A DNA stretch of 37,699 bases from an uncultured Eggerthellaceae bacterium. Its GTDB lineage: Bacteria; Actinomycetota; Coriobacteriia; Coriobacteriales; Eggerthellaceae. The translations under genes and the position numbers were made by a program. Each line of letters starts with the position of its first letter. Within the stretch, counting starts at the first letter, position 1. The stretch spans positions 1-37,699 of the forward strand of contig CANQRF010000017.1 in the NCBI GenBank assembly GCA_947626195.1, read 5' to 3'. Below the pieces are notes generated by a model, which did not search any database, had not been told where the DNA came from, and saw only the letters and a program-made list of their open reading frames with translations. Positions 28,518-35,620 of the stretch are shown piece after piece.

Positions 28518-29492
28518 ATGATCTGGGGTTTAGGCGCCGCGCTCACCTGGGCGCTCGACACGGTGATCTTAAGCATCGCACTGATGAGCTCGACGTTTTT
28601 CTCGACCGAGCTCGCTATTGCGCTCGCGGCGTTCACGAGCACGTTTCTCCATGACGCCACATCGGCGGTGTTCATGTTCATCTACATGGCGGTGCGGAAG
28701 AAGCTCAAGGCCACGTGGCAGCTGCTGAAGACGAAATACGGCTGGTGCATCGTCGCCGCGGCGGTGGTGGGCGCGCCGGTCGGCATGACGGGCTATGTGC
28801 TTGCGATAAACAACATCGGCGCCGCCTATACGGCCGCCATCTCGGCGTTCTTTCCGGCGTATGGCGCTTTGCTCGCGCATTTCTGCCTCAAAGAGGAGAT
28901 GCGCTGGTACAACTGGGTCGGTTTGCTCGCATGCTTGGTCGGCGTCGCGGCGCTTTCGTGGGATCCTGCGCCGAACGTGCCGGGCGACTGGTTCTTAGGC
29001 GTCGTGGGAGCATTCGTCTGCGTGTTCGGATGGGGAACCGAGGCCGTTATCATCGCATGGGGACTCCGCAGCGCGAGCGTGGATGACGAGAACGCCCTTC
29101 AGATCCGCCAGACCACGTCTGCCATCGTGTACGCCTGCGTCATCCTCCCGATTCTCGGGGGCTGGGCACCGACGGTTGACGCCGCCCTTTCCGATGCGAT
29201 GCCGGTGATCATCGCGGCCGCCGCGCTCGGCACCATTTCCTACCTGTGCTACTACAAGGCGATCGCCCGCATCGGCGCAGCGAAGTCCATGGCGCTCAAC
29301 ATCACCTACTCCGCGTGGGCAATTCCGTTCTCGCTCGTGCTGTTGGGAACGATTCCCGAGGCGTCGGGCATCTTCTGGGCCGTTGTGATCATCATCGGCG
29401 CCATCATGGCCGCGACGAACATCCGTGAGCTCTTCTCGAAGACGAAAGAAGTCGAGCACGTGGTGGAAGAACTCAACGAAGAGGGAGTTTAG
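28518..29492 (+). CDS. licB: DMT-superfamily permease, LicB-like choline transporter
   Basis: A 324-aa inner-membrane protein with about ten hydrophobic helices arranged as two EamA halves (MIWGLGAALTWALDT near the N-terminus; LGTISYLCYYKAIARIGAA in the second half). It starts 3 nt after the stop of the licC-licA fusion, with GAGGAGG about 12 nt upstream inside that gene, so the two are co-transcribed and probably coupled. The context makes choline uptake the most likely role, feeding the kinase. The family alone would only say small-metabolite exporter or importer. The stop codon lies in a tandem heptamer. Confidence 0.82.
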   Translation: MIWGLGAALTWALDTVILSIALMSSTFFSTELAIALAAFTSTFLHDATSAVFMFIYMAVRKKLKATWQLLKTKYGWCIVAAAVVGAPVGMTGYVLAINNIGAAYTAAISAFFPAYGALLAHFCLKEEMRWYNWVGLLACLVGVAALSWDPAPNVPGDWFLGVVGAFVCVFGWGTEAVIIAWGLRSASVDDENALQIRQTTSAIVYACVILPILGGWAPTVDAALSDAMPVIIAAAALGTISYLCYYKAIARIGAAKSMALNITYSAWAIPFSLVLLGTIPEASGIFWAVVIIIGAIMAATNIRELFSKTKEVEHVVEELNEEGV

Positions 29493-29506
29493 AGTTTAGA
29501 GTTTAG
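29487..29506 (+). repeat. Tandem heptamer GTTTAGA, nearly three copies, across the licB stop
   Basis: GTTTAGA at 29487-29493 and 29494-29500 is followed by GTTTAG. The first copy contains the licB stop codon (TAG). No convincing terminator was seen in the 118 nt between the two convergent genes. Confidence 0.6.
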
Positions 29507-29610
29507 GCCGAGCGAGGGAATGTAAACCGCGGGAGAGGGAGTTTAAGCTGCGGCGTTGTCTTCCCGATCGTTGTCGTATCGGAATTGAGGCTGCCGCGTC
29601 CTTTTCCCTC

Positions 29611-31548
29611 TTAGGCCGCAGCGCTCTCTTTCTGATCGACTTCACGCTCGGAATTCTGCTTCTCCAAGATGGCCTGCAGCAGGTAAACGCCGGCTGCTTC
29701 GCCGCCTTTTCCAAGGTTGAAGAAGAAGCTGGCGCGGATCTTCTCGATGCGATCGTGCCACTCGTCCATGTGCGCGAGCATGTCTTCCACGACCTCGGGA
29801 ACTTTCTCCCTCACCTCGTTGAGGGGAACGGAAACGCCCACTTCGTCGCGCAACGTGATGTCGGTGCAGCTCGCGCCGTATTCTTGCCAATGCGGATTGT
29901 TCACCTTCATCGGCGTGTCGATGAGGATCGAGGGCTTCAACGTGGAGAAGGCGAACTCGCTAAAAGTCGATGACCAATCGGTGATGAGAATGTCCGAGGT
30001 GAGGATGGAATCGTTGGTGCTGAAGTCGCGCTCGAAATAAAGCTCGTCTTCGGGCACGTTCTCATAGCGCTTCTTGAGTGCCTCCCAGCGCGGCTTATAG
30101 CGCTTCGTGTATTCGGGGTGCGGGCGCACAACGACGCGGTAGCCCTTCCCGAGCAGCGGCTGCACCAAGTCGTCGAAGCAGCTGTCCAGCACGTTGTCCT
30201 CCTGCCAGCTCGGGGCGATGAGGATCGTCGGCCTCTCGTTTTTGCCCGCCTGCTTCGCGATGCGCTTCTCGTAGTCTTCGATCTCGCGATCGATGAGGTC
30301 ATAGCCGCACGCCACGAGCTTCTTGTGCTTCAGCCCGCGATAGTCCTCGATGGCGCGCATCTCGGTGATCTGGTGCGGGCCGGTGCAGAGCAACGTGTCG
30401 TAGTTGTCGTACTCGCCCTCGGTGGAGGTCATGTTCACCGAGGTGGTGTGGTGGAACATGTACACGTATTCGATGTCGTTCTTTACATAGGAGCGCTTGA
30501 TGTAGAAGTTGTCGAGATCGCCCAACGTGGTGACGACGACGTCGGCCTCCATCTTCATGAACATGGTGATCGCGCGCTTCTCGCTGATGTAGTAGGGGAG
30601 AAGGCGCGGGTTTTCCTTCGCGATCTCGAAGATCTGGTCGTTGGGATCGTTCGTCACGTAATGGACGATCGCGGTGGAGTTCTCGAGCAGATATTCGACG
30701 GCGCCGCGGAAATACTTGTAGAAACCGCTGCCCTCGGAATAGAAGACGATGTGCTTGCCGACGATGTTGAAGAAGCGCTTGTAGTCTTGTTTCTCGCGCT
30801 TGGCGAGCGGGCTCGGCTTCCACCATTTCGACTTCGAGCCTTGAAGGCTGTTCAGCCCCTCAACATCCTTGCGGCTTTCCTCAAGCGCGTCGTAGTCGAT
30901 GTATTTCTTCGGATTGATGATGATGTTGCAGACCCATTGCACGATGATGGCCGTGACGTTTGAGCAGATCCAGTAGAACGCCATGCCGGCGGCCACGAAG
31001 ATGCCGAGGCAGAGGGAAAGCGCGATCGAAAGGCCGTTCGTCATGTTCTTCTCGGCGCGCGATTGCTCGCGTTGGAGCGGGTTGATGCGGTTCTGCGCGA
31101 AGCCGAGCGCGACGGCCGAGAGGCCGGCGAGTGCGGGCATGATCCATGAGATGCCGCCGTCCTCCACGGGGACGAGCCCGAGGAACTCGGTGCCGGGCGC
31201 GCCGTTGTCGGTGATCATATGGATGACGTCCACGAGCCCGAAGAGGATGAGGATCTGCACGGCGAGCGGGATGAGGGAAAGCATGGGATGATAGTGCTTT
31301 TCCTTATAGAGGGCGTTCTGCTTTTCCCCGATGGTCTCGTTGTCGCCGTAATAGCGCACCTTGATGCGATTGATCTCGGGCATGATCTCCACCATGCGGA
31401 TGCAGTTCTTCTGCACCCAGAGGGCGAGCGGCATGAGGATGATCTTCACGACGATCGTGAAAAGAAGGATGGTGATCCACCAGTTTTGCGTGAGGTCGTA
31501 GAACGGCCACATGATAAGGGAGAGCACCTGGGCAAGCGCTTCAAGCAA
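29611..31548 (-). CDS. YidC/Oxa1-type insertase domain fused to CDP-glycerol glycerophosphotransferase (TagB/TagF-like)
   Basis: A 645-aa protein starting at TTG (31548), well placed 8 nt after AAAGGGG. Residues 1-215 form a YidC/Oxa1-like membrane domain: five hydrophobic segments, the loop QKNCIRMVEIMPEINRIK, and IPLAVQILILFGLVDVI in place of the usual CLPxxxQxPI segment. Lys35 sits where the groove Arg of YidC/SpoIIIJ would be. Residues about 260-630 form a glycerophosphotransferase domain with MFHHT (His366-367), APSWQ, RPHP (475-478) and SDILITDWSS (519-527). Such enzymes polymerise or prime glycerol- or ribitol-phosphate chains using CDP-linked precursors. The fused membrane domain may anchor the enzyme or help move its product or a protein partner; this is inference. 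It is convergent with the licB-like gene. Confidence 0.87.
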   Translation of the reverse strand: MLEALAQVLSLIMWPFYDLTQNWWITILLFTIVVKIILMPLALWVQKNCIRMVEIMPEINRIKVRYYGDNETIGEKQNALYKEKHYHPMLSLIPLAVQILILFGLVDVIHMITDNGAPGTEFLGLVPVEDGGISWIMPALAGLSAVALGFAQNRINPLQREQSRAEKNMTNGLSIALSLCLGIFVAAGMAFYWICSNVTAIIVQWVCNIIINPKKYIDYDALEESRKDVEGLNSLQGSKSKWWKPSPLAKREKQDYKRFFNIVGKHIVFYSEGSGFYKYFRGAVEYLLENSTAIVHYVTNDPNDQIFEIAKENPRLLPYYISEKRAITMFMKMEADVVVTTLGDLDNFYIKRSYVKNDIEYVYMFHHTTSVNMTSTEGEYDNYDTLLCTGPHQITEMRAIEDYRGLKHKKLVACGYDLIDREIEDYEKRIAKQAGKNERPTILIAPSWQEDNVLDSCFDDLVQPLLGKGYRVVVRPHPEYTKRYKPRWEALKKRYENVPEDELYFERDFSTNDSILTSDILITDWSSTFSEFAFSTLKPSILIDTPMKVNNPHWQEYGASCTDITLRDEVGVSVPLNEVREKVPEVVEDMLAHMDEWHDRIEKIRASFFFNLGKGGEAAGVYLLQAILEKQNSEREVDQKESAAA

Positions 31549-31848
31549 CGAACGTACCCCTTTCCATTTGCGATACTGGGCTCTGAGAGCTCACCCATTC
31601 GAGTGGTTATTCGCCTGAGAGCGAGCTCATCCGAAAGCTAACCCACCATTGTGATGCTTCGCATTGAAAAGCGCACGTGTTTTTCTGTGTTTTCGCGGGA
31701 ATAAACATGAACACACATGGTTGAGCGAGTCTGGGCAAGTTTGTGCAAACCGAGATGGCATTCAGCAGAGAATGCTTATATTCGCCAAGGGGTGGAAGTG
31801 GTATCGTGGATTTATGAAAGCCCGAAAGATTGTTTGAGAGGAGACGGC
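31549..31848. other. Divergent intergenic region, 300 bp
   Basis: Lies between the divergent YidC-fusion gene (minus) and the flavoprotein gene (plus). It holds the TTG gene's ribosome-binding site near 31557-31563, a TATATT -10-like sequence at 31777-31782 on the plus strand, and several short GAGCTC/GAGAGC repeats. No gene is convincing here. Confidence 0.4.
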
Positions 31849-32463
31849 GTGAAGGTTTTGATTCTCAACGGAAGCCCGCGAAAAGACGGCAACACCGCCA
31901 TTGGGATTCGCGAGATGGAGCAGGTGTTCGCGGAAAGCGGCGTCGAGGTGGAGACGATTCAGGTGGGCAACCAGGCGATACGCGGTTGCATGGCGTGCCA
32001 GGCATGCTCGAAGCTGAAAAGATGCGTCTATGACGACATCGTCAACGAGATCGCACCGAAGTTCGAGGAGGCGGACGGCCTTGTCCTCGCGAGCCCCGTC
32101 TATTACGCCTCCGCCAATGCGACGCTCATCGCGTTGCTCGACCGCCTGTTCTACAGCACGCGCTTCGATAAGAGCATGAAAGTGGGTGCCAGTGTGGTGT
32201 GTGCTCGCCGCGGCGGCTGCTCGGCAACTTTCGATGAGCTGAACAAGTATTTCACGATCAGCAATATGCCTGTCGCCCCGAGCCAGTATTGGAACTGCAT
32301 CCATGGGCGCAACGTCGGCGAGGCCGAGCAGGACGAAGAGGGAAGGCAGACCATGCGTGTGCTTGCTCGCAACATGGTGTTTCTCATGAAGTCCATTGCA
32401 CTGGGGAAAGAGCAGTTCGGCCTCCCCGAGACCGAAGAGCACGTCTGGACGCACTTCATCTAA
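31849..32463 (+). CDS. NAD(P)H-dependent FMN reductase / iron-sulfur flavoprotein
   Basis: A 204-aa cytoplasmic flavodoxin-fold protein. The GTG at 31849 follows GAGAGGAG with about 5 nt spacing and starts directly at the first strand (KVLILNGSPRKDGNT, the FMN phosphate loop). The frame extends upstream but without family sequence. Cys47, Cys50, Cys53 and Cys59 form CX2CX2CX5C, the compact motif of archaeal-type iron-sulfur flavoproteins that binds a 4Fe-4S cluster. ASPVYYASANA is the usual second flavin loop. It probably shuttles electrons or reduces quinones or other small acceptors in an anaerobe; the substrate is not visible. It is a single gene with a strong terminator behind it. Confidence 0.85.
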   Translation: MKVLILNGSPRKDGNTAIGIREMEQVFAESGVEVETIQVGNQAIRGCMACQACSKLKRCVYDDIVNEIAPKFEEADGLVLASPVYYASANATLIALLDRLFYSTRFDKSMKVGASVVCARRGGCSATFDELNKYFTISNMPVAPSQYWNCIHGRNVGEAEQDEEGRQTMRVLARNMVFLMKSIALGKEQFGLPETEEHVWTHFI

Positions 32464-32530
32464 GGGAATTGATCGAAATGAATTGATCGCCATGCGGCTT
32501 TGAATGAGAAGATAAACGCTAACTGAACTA

Positions 32531-32567
32531 CCTCCCATTTTGAATACGAGAAATGGGAGGCTTCTTT
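32531..32567 (+). terminator. Intrinsic terminator of the flavoprotein gene
   Basis: CCTCCCATTT (32531-32540) and AAATGGGAGG (32551-32560) form a perfect 10-bp stem with a 10-nt loop, followed by CTTCTTT. Confidence 0.85.
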
Positions 32568-32597
32568 ACGTGCCGATTTTCCGAACTTTAACCCCTT

Positions 32598-32652
32598 AAA
32601 TGCACTGCGATGGTGCAGAAATGAGCAATAAATGCACTCATACAGTGCATTT
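32598..32652. promoter_or_regulatory. Cluster of AAATGCACT motifs, possible operator
   Basis: AAATGCACT occurs at 32598-32606 and 32630-32638. Its exact inverse AGTGCATTT at 32644-32652 makes a 9-bp palindrome with a 5-nt spacer. It lies between two terminators, with no gene start close by, so its target is unclear. The whole 383-nt region between 32463 and 32847 holds only this and the two terminators. Confidence 0.4.
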
Positions 32653-32684
32653 TGTCTCTAAAAATATTTGTCGGAGTATTAAAC

Positions 32685-32714
32685 GAAAAAAGTTGCCGGG
32701 GGATTGCCCCCGGC
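32685..32714 (-). terminator. Intrinsic terminator of the SLH operon
   Basis: On the minus strand GCCGGGGG and CCCCCGGC pair with a 4-nt loop, followed after AAC by TTTTTT (complement of 32685-32690). This is a classic strong terminator, 133 nt after the last stop codon of the minus-strand operon. Confidence 0.85.
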
Positions 32715-32846
32715 GCTTGGAGGTAGCTTATTCAGCCACCAAATACTTTATAACATGAAGCCTTATATATATCAATCTGCTGCGAGAACCAGACGGCGCG
32801 TTTTGGCGAGTTTTGGGCTGCTGCACGATTGCTGGCCTCAGAGCGG

Positions 32847-33158
32847 CTATTCCACGGTGCCGTAGACCTGCCCCCACGCGTGCCCTGAGATGGCGGAATT
32901 CAACTGCGCGCAGAGGCGCGCGCGGGTGTAATCGCCGGGTGGGAGCAGGTTGACGATGCCTAAGAGTTCTTCGGGCAGATCTGCCGCCTCCGCGGCAAGC
33001 ACCACGTCGAGGCGGCGCACTTTCGCGCCCACCGCCTCGGCAATGGTGGGGTCGAGGTCGCCGAAGGGCGCATACAGGGCGTCCACGATGTCTTGGAGCG
33101 CCCCGTAATACGCACTTTTCTCTCTGTTGGTGCCGCTATGGTCGCGGTTTCGGTTCAT
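32847..33158 (-). CDS. Conserved-looking hypothetical protein, 103 aa
   Basis: It starts 9 nt after the stop of the SLH gene, with GAGG 4 nt before the ATG, so it is the second gene of a two-gene operon. The product is soluble, without signal peptide or membrane segment. The N-terminus is hydrophilic (NRNRDHSGTNREK), followed by helices such as ALQDIVDALYAPFGDLDP and AEAADLPEELLGIVNLLPPG. No family was recognised. Because it lacks an export signal it should act inside the cell, for example as a regulator or chaperone of its surface partner; that is a guess. Confidence 0.65.
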   Translation of the reverse strand: MNRNRDHSGTNREKSAYYGALQDIVDALYAPFGDLDPTIAEAVGAKVRRLDVVLAAEAADLPEELLGIVNLLPPGDYTRARLCAQLNSAISGHAWGQVYGTVE

Positions 33159-33167
33159 AAAGCCTCG

Positions 33168-35021
33168 TTACTTCCCGATGGGCTCGGAGAGCGAATAGGG
33201 CTGCAATCTTACGGCGATGGTGGCCGCCTCGGCGCGTGTCGTGGGGTTCTGCGGCGCGAGGACATATCCGCTGGCAGTCGACTTGCCGGTAACGACGCCG
33301 TTCGCCACGCACCATGCCACCGCATCGCGCGCCCAGCCGCTCACGCTTCCCCCGTCGGGGAACTTCGCGAGCTCGGCTTCGGCCTCGGAGGGCGAAAGCG
33401 CTGTGAAGTCGTCGCCCTCAAGCAGCTGCGCGTAGCGGTAGGCCATCGCCATCACCTGCTCGCGGGTGGCGTCGTCCTCCGGCGCGAAATATGCCCCCGA
33501 GGCCGTAGTGTGGCCGGTGACCACGCCGTTCGCGGCCGCCCACTCGACGGGCTCGTAGTAGGAGGCGCCCTCCGGCACATCCGGGAACGTCGGCGCGGCG
33601 CCCCCGAGCTCGGCGCTGACGCTATAGGTCTCCTCCGTCCAGCCGCTCATGTTGAAGAGGATGGTCGCTATCTGGGCGCGCGTCACGTTGTCGGCGGGCC
33701 CGAAGTAGAGGTCGCCCGGGGCGTATCCGTGGACGAAGCCGAGGCGCGTGGCGTCGGCCACCGATTGGCGGTACCACGCGTCGGCGGGCACGTCGAGGTA
33801 GCCGTACTCGCCGGGATAGGCGACAACATCGGTGATGGCCAGCTCGTAGTCGTAGTCGGGAACATCGAAGTAGAACTCAGACTGATTTCGGTATATTTGC
33901 GTGTCGGTGATCTCGGTTATGGTGTCATGGTTCGGCCAGTCCGCGAAGGCTGCCTCTGTCGCGATGTATTGCCCAAGATCGTTATACAAGATAAGGCAGA
34001 GCTCCTCGTCCTTGGGCAAAAGCCAGCAGGTATAGTTCGGCGCTCCCTCAACGTCTGCATAAAGCGCTGCCACATGGAGCCAGTCCTTTATGCTCGAAAG
34101 CCGGAGCCAAACAGCCGAATCACCCGAAGCGATGTTCTCGCCGAGAGCGCTCATGCGCCCGGCCTGCATCTGCTTGTTTGCCGCATATTGGGGCGAAGAG
34201 ACCTCGAATGGCGCGATGATCAGGGGATCGTACAGATTGGCCGCGAGGTTCTCGAAGGTGGGAACGAGGCCCGCGGGATAGGACGGTTCCGGATAGATGA
34301 GCAGGTTGAGGACCATCGTGAGGGGCTCGTCGCTCGTCGCGCCCTCTGCGTTGGGAAACGGGATCGAGTCCTCGTTCTCCTCGGTTACCAGCGTCCAGTC
34401 GCTGTAGAGAGAGGGGATCTCTTCATTGCTCGCGTCAAGGTATTGGCCGAGCGTCGTCGGGCAATAGTACGTGCAAAGAGCCGTGGAGAAACCATCGACG
34501 ATAAAGCTTGCGCCAAACCAATTGTTTTCGGTAATCGGCACTGAGGGTGCCACAAAATAGGTTCCGATGTTCGTTTGGATCAAAAGGCAGTAGCAGGTCT
34601 CTGTGCTCAGGTTGTTATCGTTGCCTATCCAAAAGACGTTGTGTCGACCATCCGGAAGCGCCCCCTCGGTTCCCGTCAATCCGGCAAGCTCGTTGTAGTC
34701 CGCCCCGGTTGCCGCATAGCCGATCCCGTAGATGGCGAGGTCCTGCCGAAGAGCATTGAATGTCTCATTCAGCGATGTCGTGCCGATCTCGTCGGCGGTA
34801 GCAAGCTCGTCTTGCGGCAGAAGGTCGAGCGGGTCGAAGCCTTGCGAATGCTTCACCGTCGGCTCGGTGATTCCTCCGAAAGAGGATGCCGCCCATGCGT
34901 GTGCGGGGGCAAGCGCAAGCGCCAAAGCCGCGCCGGCGAGCATCGTGAGACACGCGACGAGAAGCGCCTTGAGCTTCGTCGATGCGGCGTTTGCGGGTCT
35001 GAGTATCTGAGACGTGGCCAT
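33168..35021 (-). CDS. SLH-domain surface protein with cysteine-containing N-terminal region
   Basis: A 617-aa secreted protein. The ATG follows AAGGAG by 8 nt. The signal peptide ends near AWA (residue 44). Residues about 45-400 belong to no family I recognise. They contain several Cys in close pairs (ETCYCLL, LCTYYCP, YTCWLL, EELCLIL), unusual among the other surface proteins here, which are nearly Cys-free. Three SLH repeats follow (about 407-617): DVPADAWYRQSV, PDVPEGASYYEP and the third with FPDGGSVSGWARDAV. It lacks repeat arrays and protease motifs. It is co-transcribed with the 103-aa gene and divergent from the Nif11-type precursor. It is wall-attached by SLH; its function is unknown. 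Confidence 0.85.
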   Translation of the reverse strand: MATSQILRPANAASTKLKALLVACLTMLAGAALALALAPAHAWAASSFGGITEPTVKHSQGFDPLDLLPQDELATADEIGTTSLNETFNALRQDLAIYGIGYAATGADYNELAGLTGTEGALPDGRHNVFWIGNDNNLSTETCYCLLIQTNIGTYFVAPSVPITENNWFGASFIVDGFSTALCTYYCPTTLGQYLDASNEEIPSLYSDWTLVTEENEDSIPFPNAEGATSDEPLTMVLNLLIYPEPSYPAGLVPTFENLAANLYDPLIIAPFEVSSPQYAANKQMQAGRMSALGENIASGDSAVWLRLSSIKDWLHVAALYADVEGAPNYTCWLLPKDEELCLILYNDLGQYIATEAAFADWPNHDTITEITDTQIYRNQSEFYFDVPDYDYELAITDVVAYPGEYGYLDVPADAWYRQSVADATRLGFVHGYAPGDLYFGPADNVTRAQIATILFNMSGWTEETYSVSAELGGAAPTFPDVPEGASYYEPVEWAAANGVVTGHTTASGAYFAPEDDATREQVMAMAYRYAQLLEGDDFTALSPSEAEAELAKFPDGGSVSGWARDAVAWCVANGVVTGKSTASGYVLAPQNPTTRAEAATIAVRLQPYSLSEPIGK

Positions 35022-35335
35022 TCAGTTCTCCTTCCTTTTCCCATGATCGAACGCTTGGTCAGAAAGCGCCTCCATTATACGCGCTTCGAAGCCGCACGCG
35101 TGGGGAGCGGCGGCTGGGTGAATGGGGTGACAGTTGCTCTTGGGACGGGGAAGGGTGCACATTCAAGCGGGACGATGGGGGCGGAGCTTGCCCGTGCTCT
35201 TCTCTGCGCTTCGCAAGTGATAGAGCGGAAATTACCAGTGAAACACTTAGTTTCTCTTGATTCTTCGCTCAAAACGCGCTTACTATGACCATGCTGTTCT
35301 TTGCGAGCGATGCAACTGTGAAAGGATCTGAAACG
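35022..35335. promoter_or_regulatory. Divergent regulatory region between the SLH gene and the Nif11-type precursor
   Basis: On the plus strand TTGATT (35257-35262), an 18-nt spacer and TACTAT (35281-35286) form a good promoter about 50 nt before the precursor ATG at 35336. On the minus strand TATAAT (35079-35074) lies about 53 nt before the SLH gene start, without a matching -35. No gene is convincing in the stretch between them. Confidence 0.55.
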
Positions 35336-35620
35336 ATGGACGAGAACCTCAAGGCGTTTTATCAGAAGCTTTCCGAAGATGAAGACCTCGCAAGAGAATT
35401 TCAAGCTCTCATGGAGGATCTGCAGAACGATCGCGCGGAGGCCGTGATCGGCTTCGCTCAGGCTCATGGCATTGAGATTGGCGAAGAGGATTTCTCCAAA
35501 CTTCAGAGCGGCGCGCTCTCCGATGATGATCTTGGTCACGTCACCGGAGGGGAGGGCATGGTTGACGGCGGGGGAGGTGCTTCGCCGCTGCCTGCAGCCC
35601 GCGACAACTGGCTCTTCTAG
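35336..35620 (+). CDS. Nif11-type leader RiPP precursor peptide
   Basis: A 94-aa peptide. The ATG at 35336 follows AAAGGA. Residues 1-72 match the Nif11-like leader: FYQKLSEDEDLAREFQAL, then VIGFAQAHGIEIGEEDF, ending LSDDDLGHVTGG, the double-glycine site recognised by C39-type protease/transporters. The predicted core is the last 22 residues, with four consecutive Gly, SPLP and a C-terminal DNWLF. It has no Cys, so lanthionine or sactionine thioethers are excluded. The convergent radical SAM/SPASM gene is the likely maturase; the two stop codons overlap in CTAG. No transporter or protease gene is visible in the window. The leader family is clear; the final product is unknown. Confidence 0.85.
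   Translation: MDENLKAFYQKLSEDEDLAREFQALMEDLQNDRAEAVIGFAQAHGIEIGEEDFSKLQSGALSDDDLGHVTGGEGMVDGGGGASPLPAARDNWLF

Noticed and set aside
33093-34544. Long plus-strand frame opposite the cysteine-containing SLH gene
   Set aside because: It is a shadow frame. The minus strand has a signal peptide, SLH repeats and a good ribosome-binding site.
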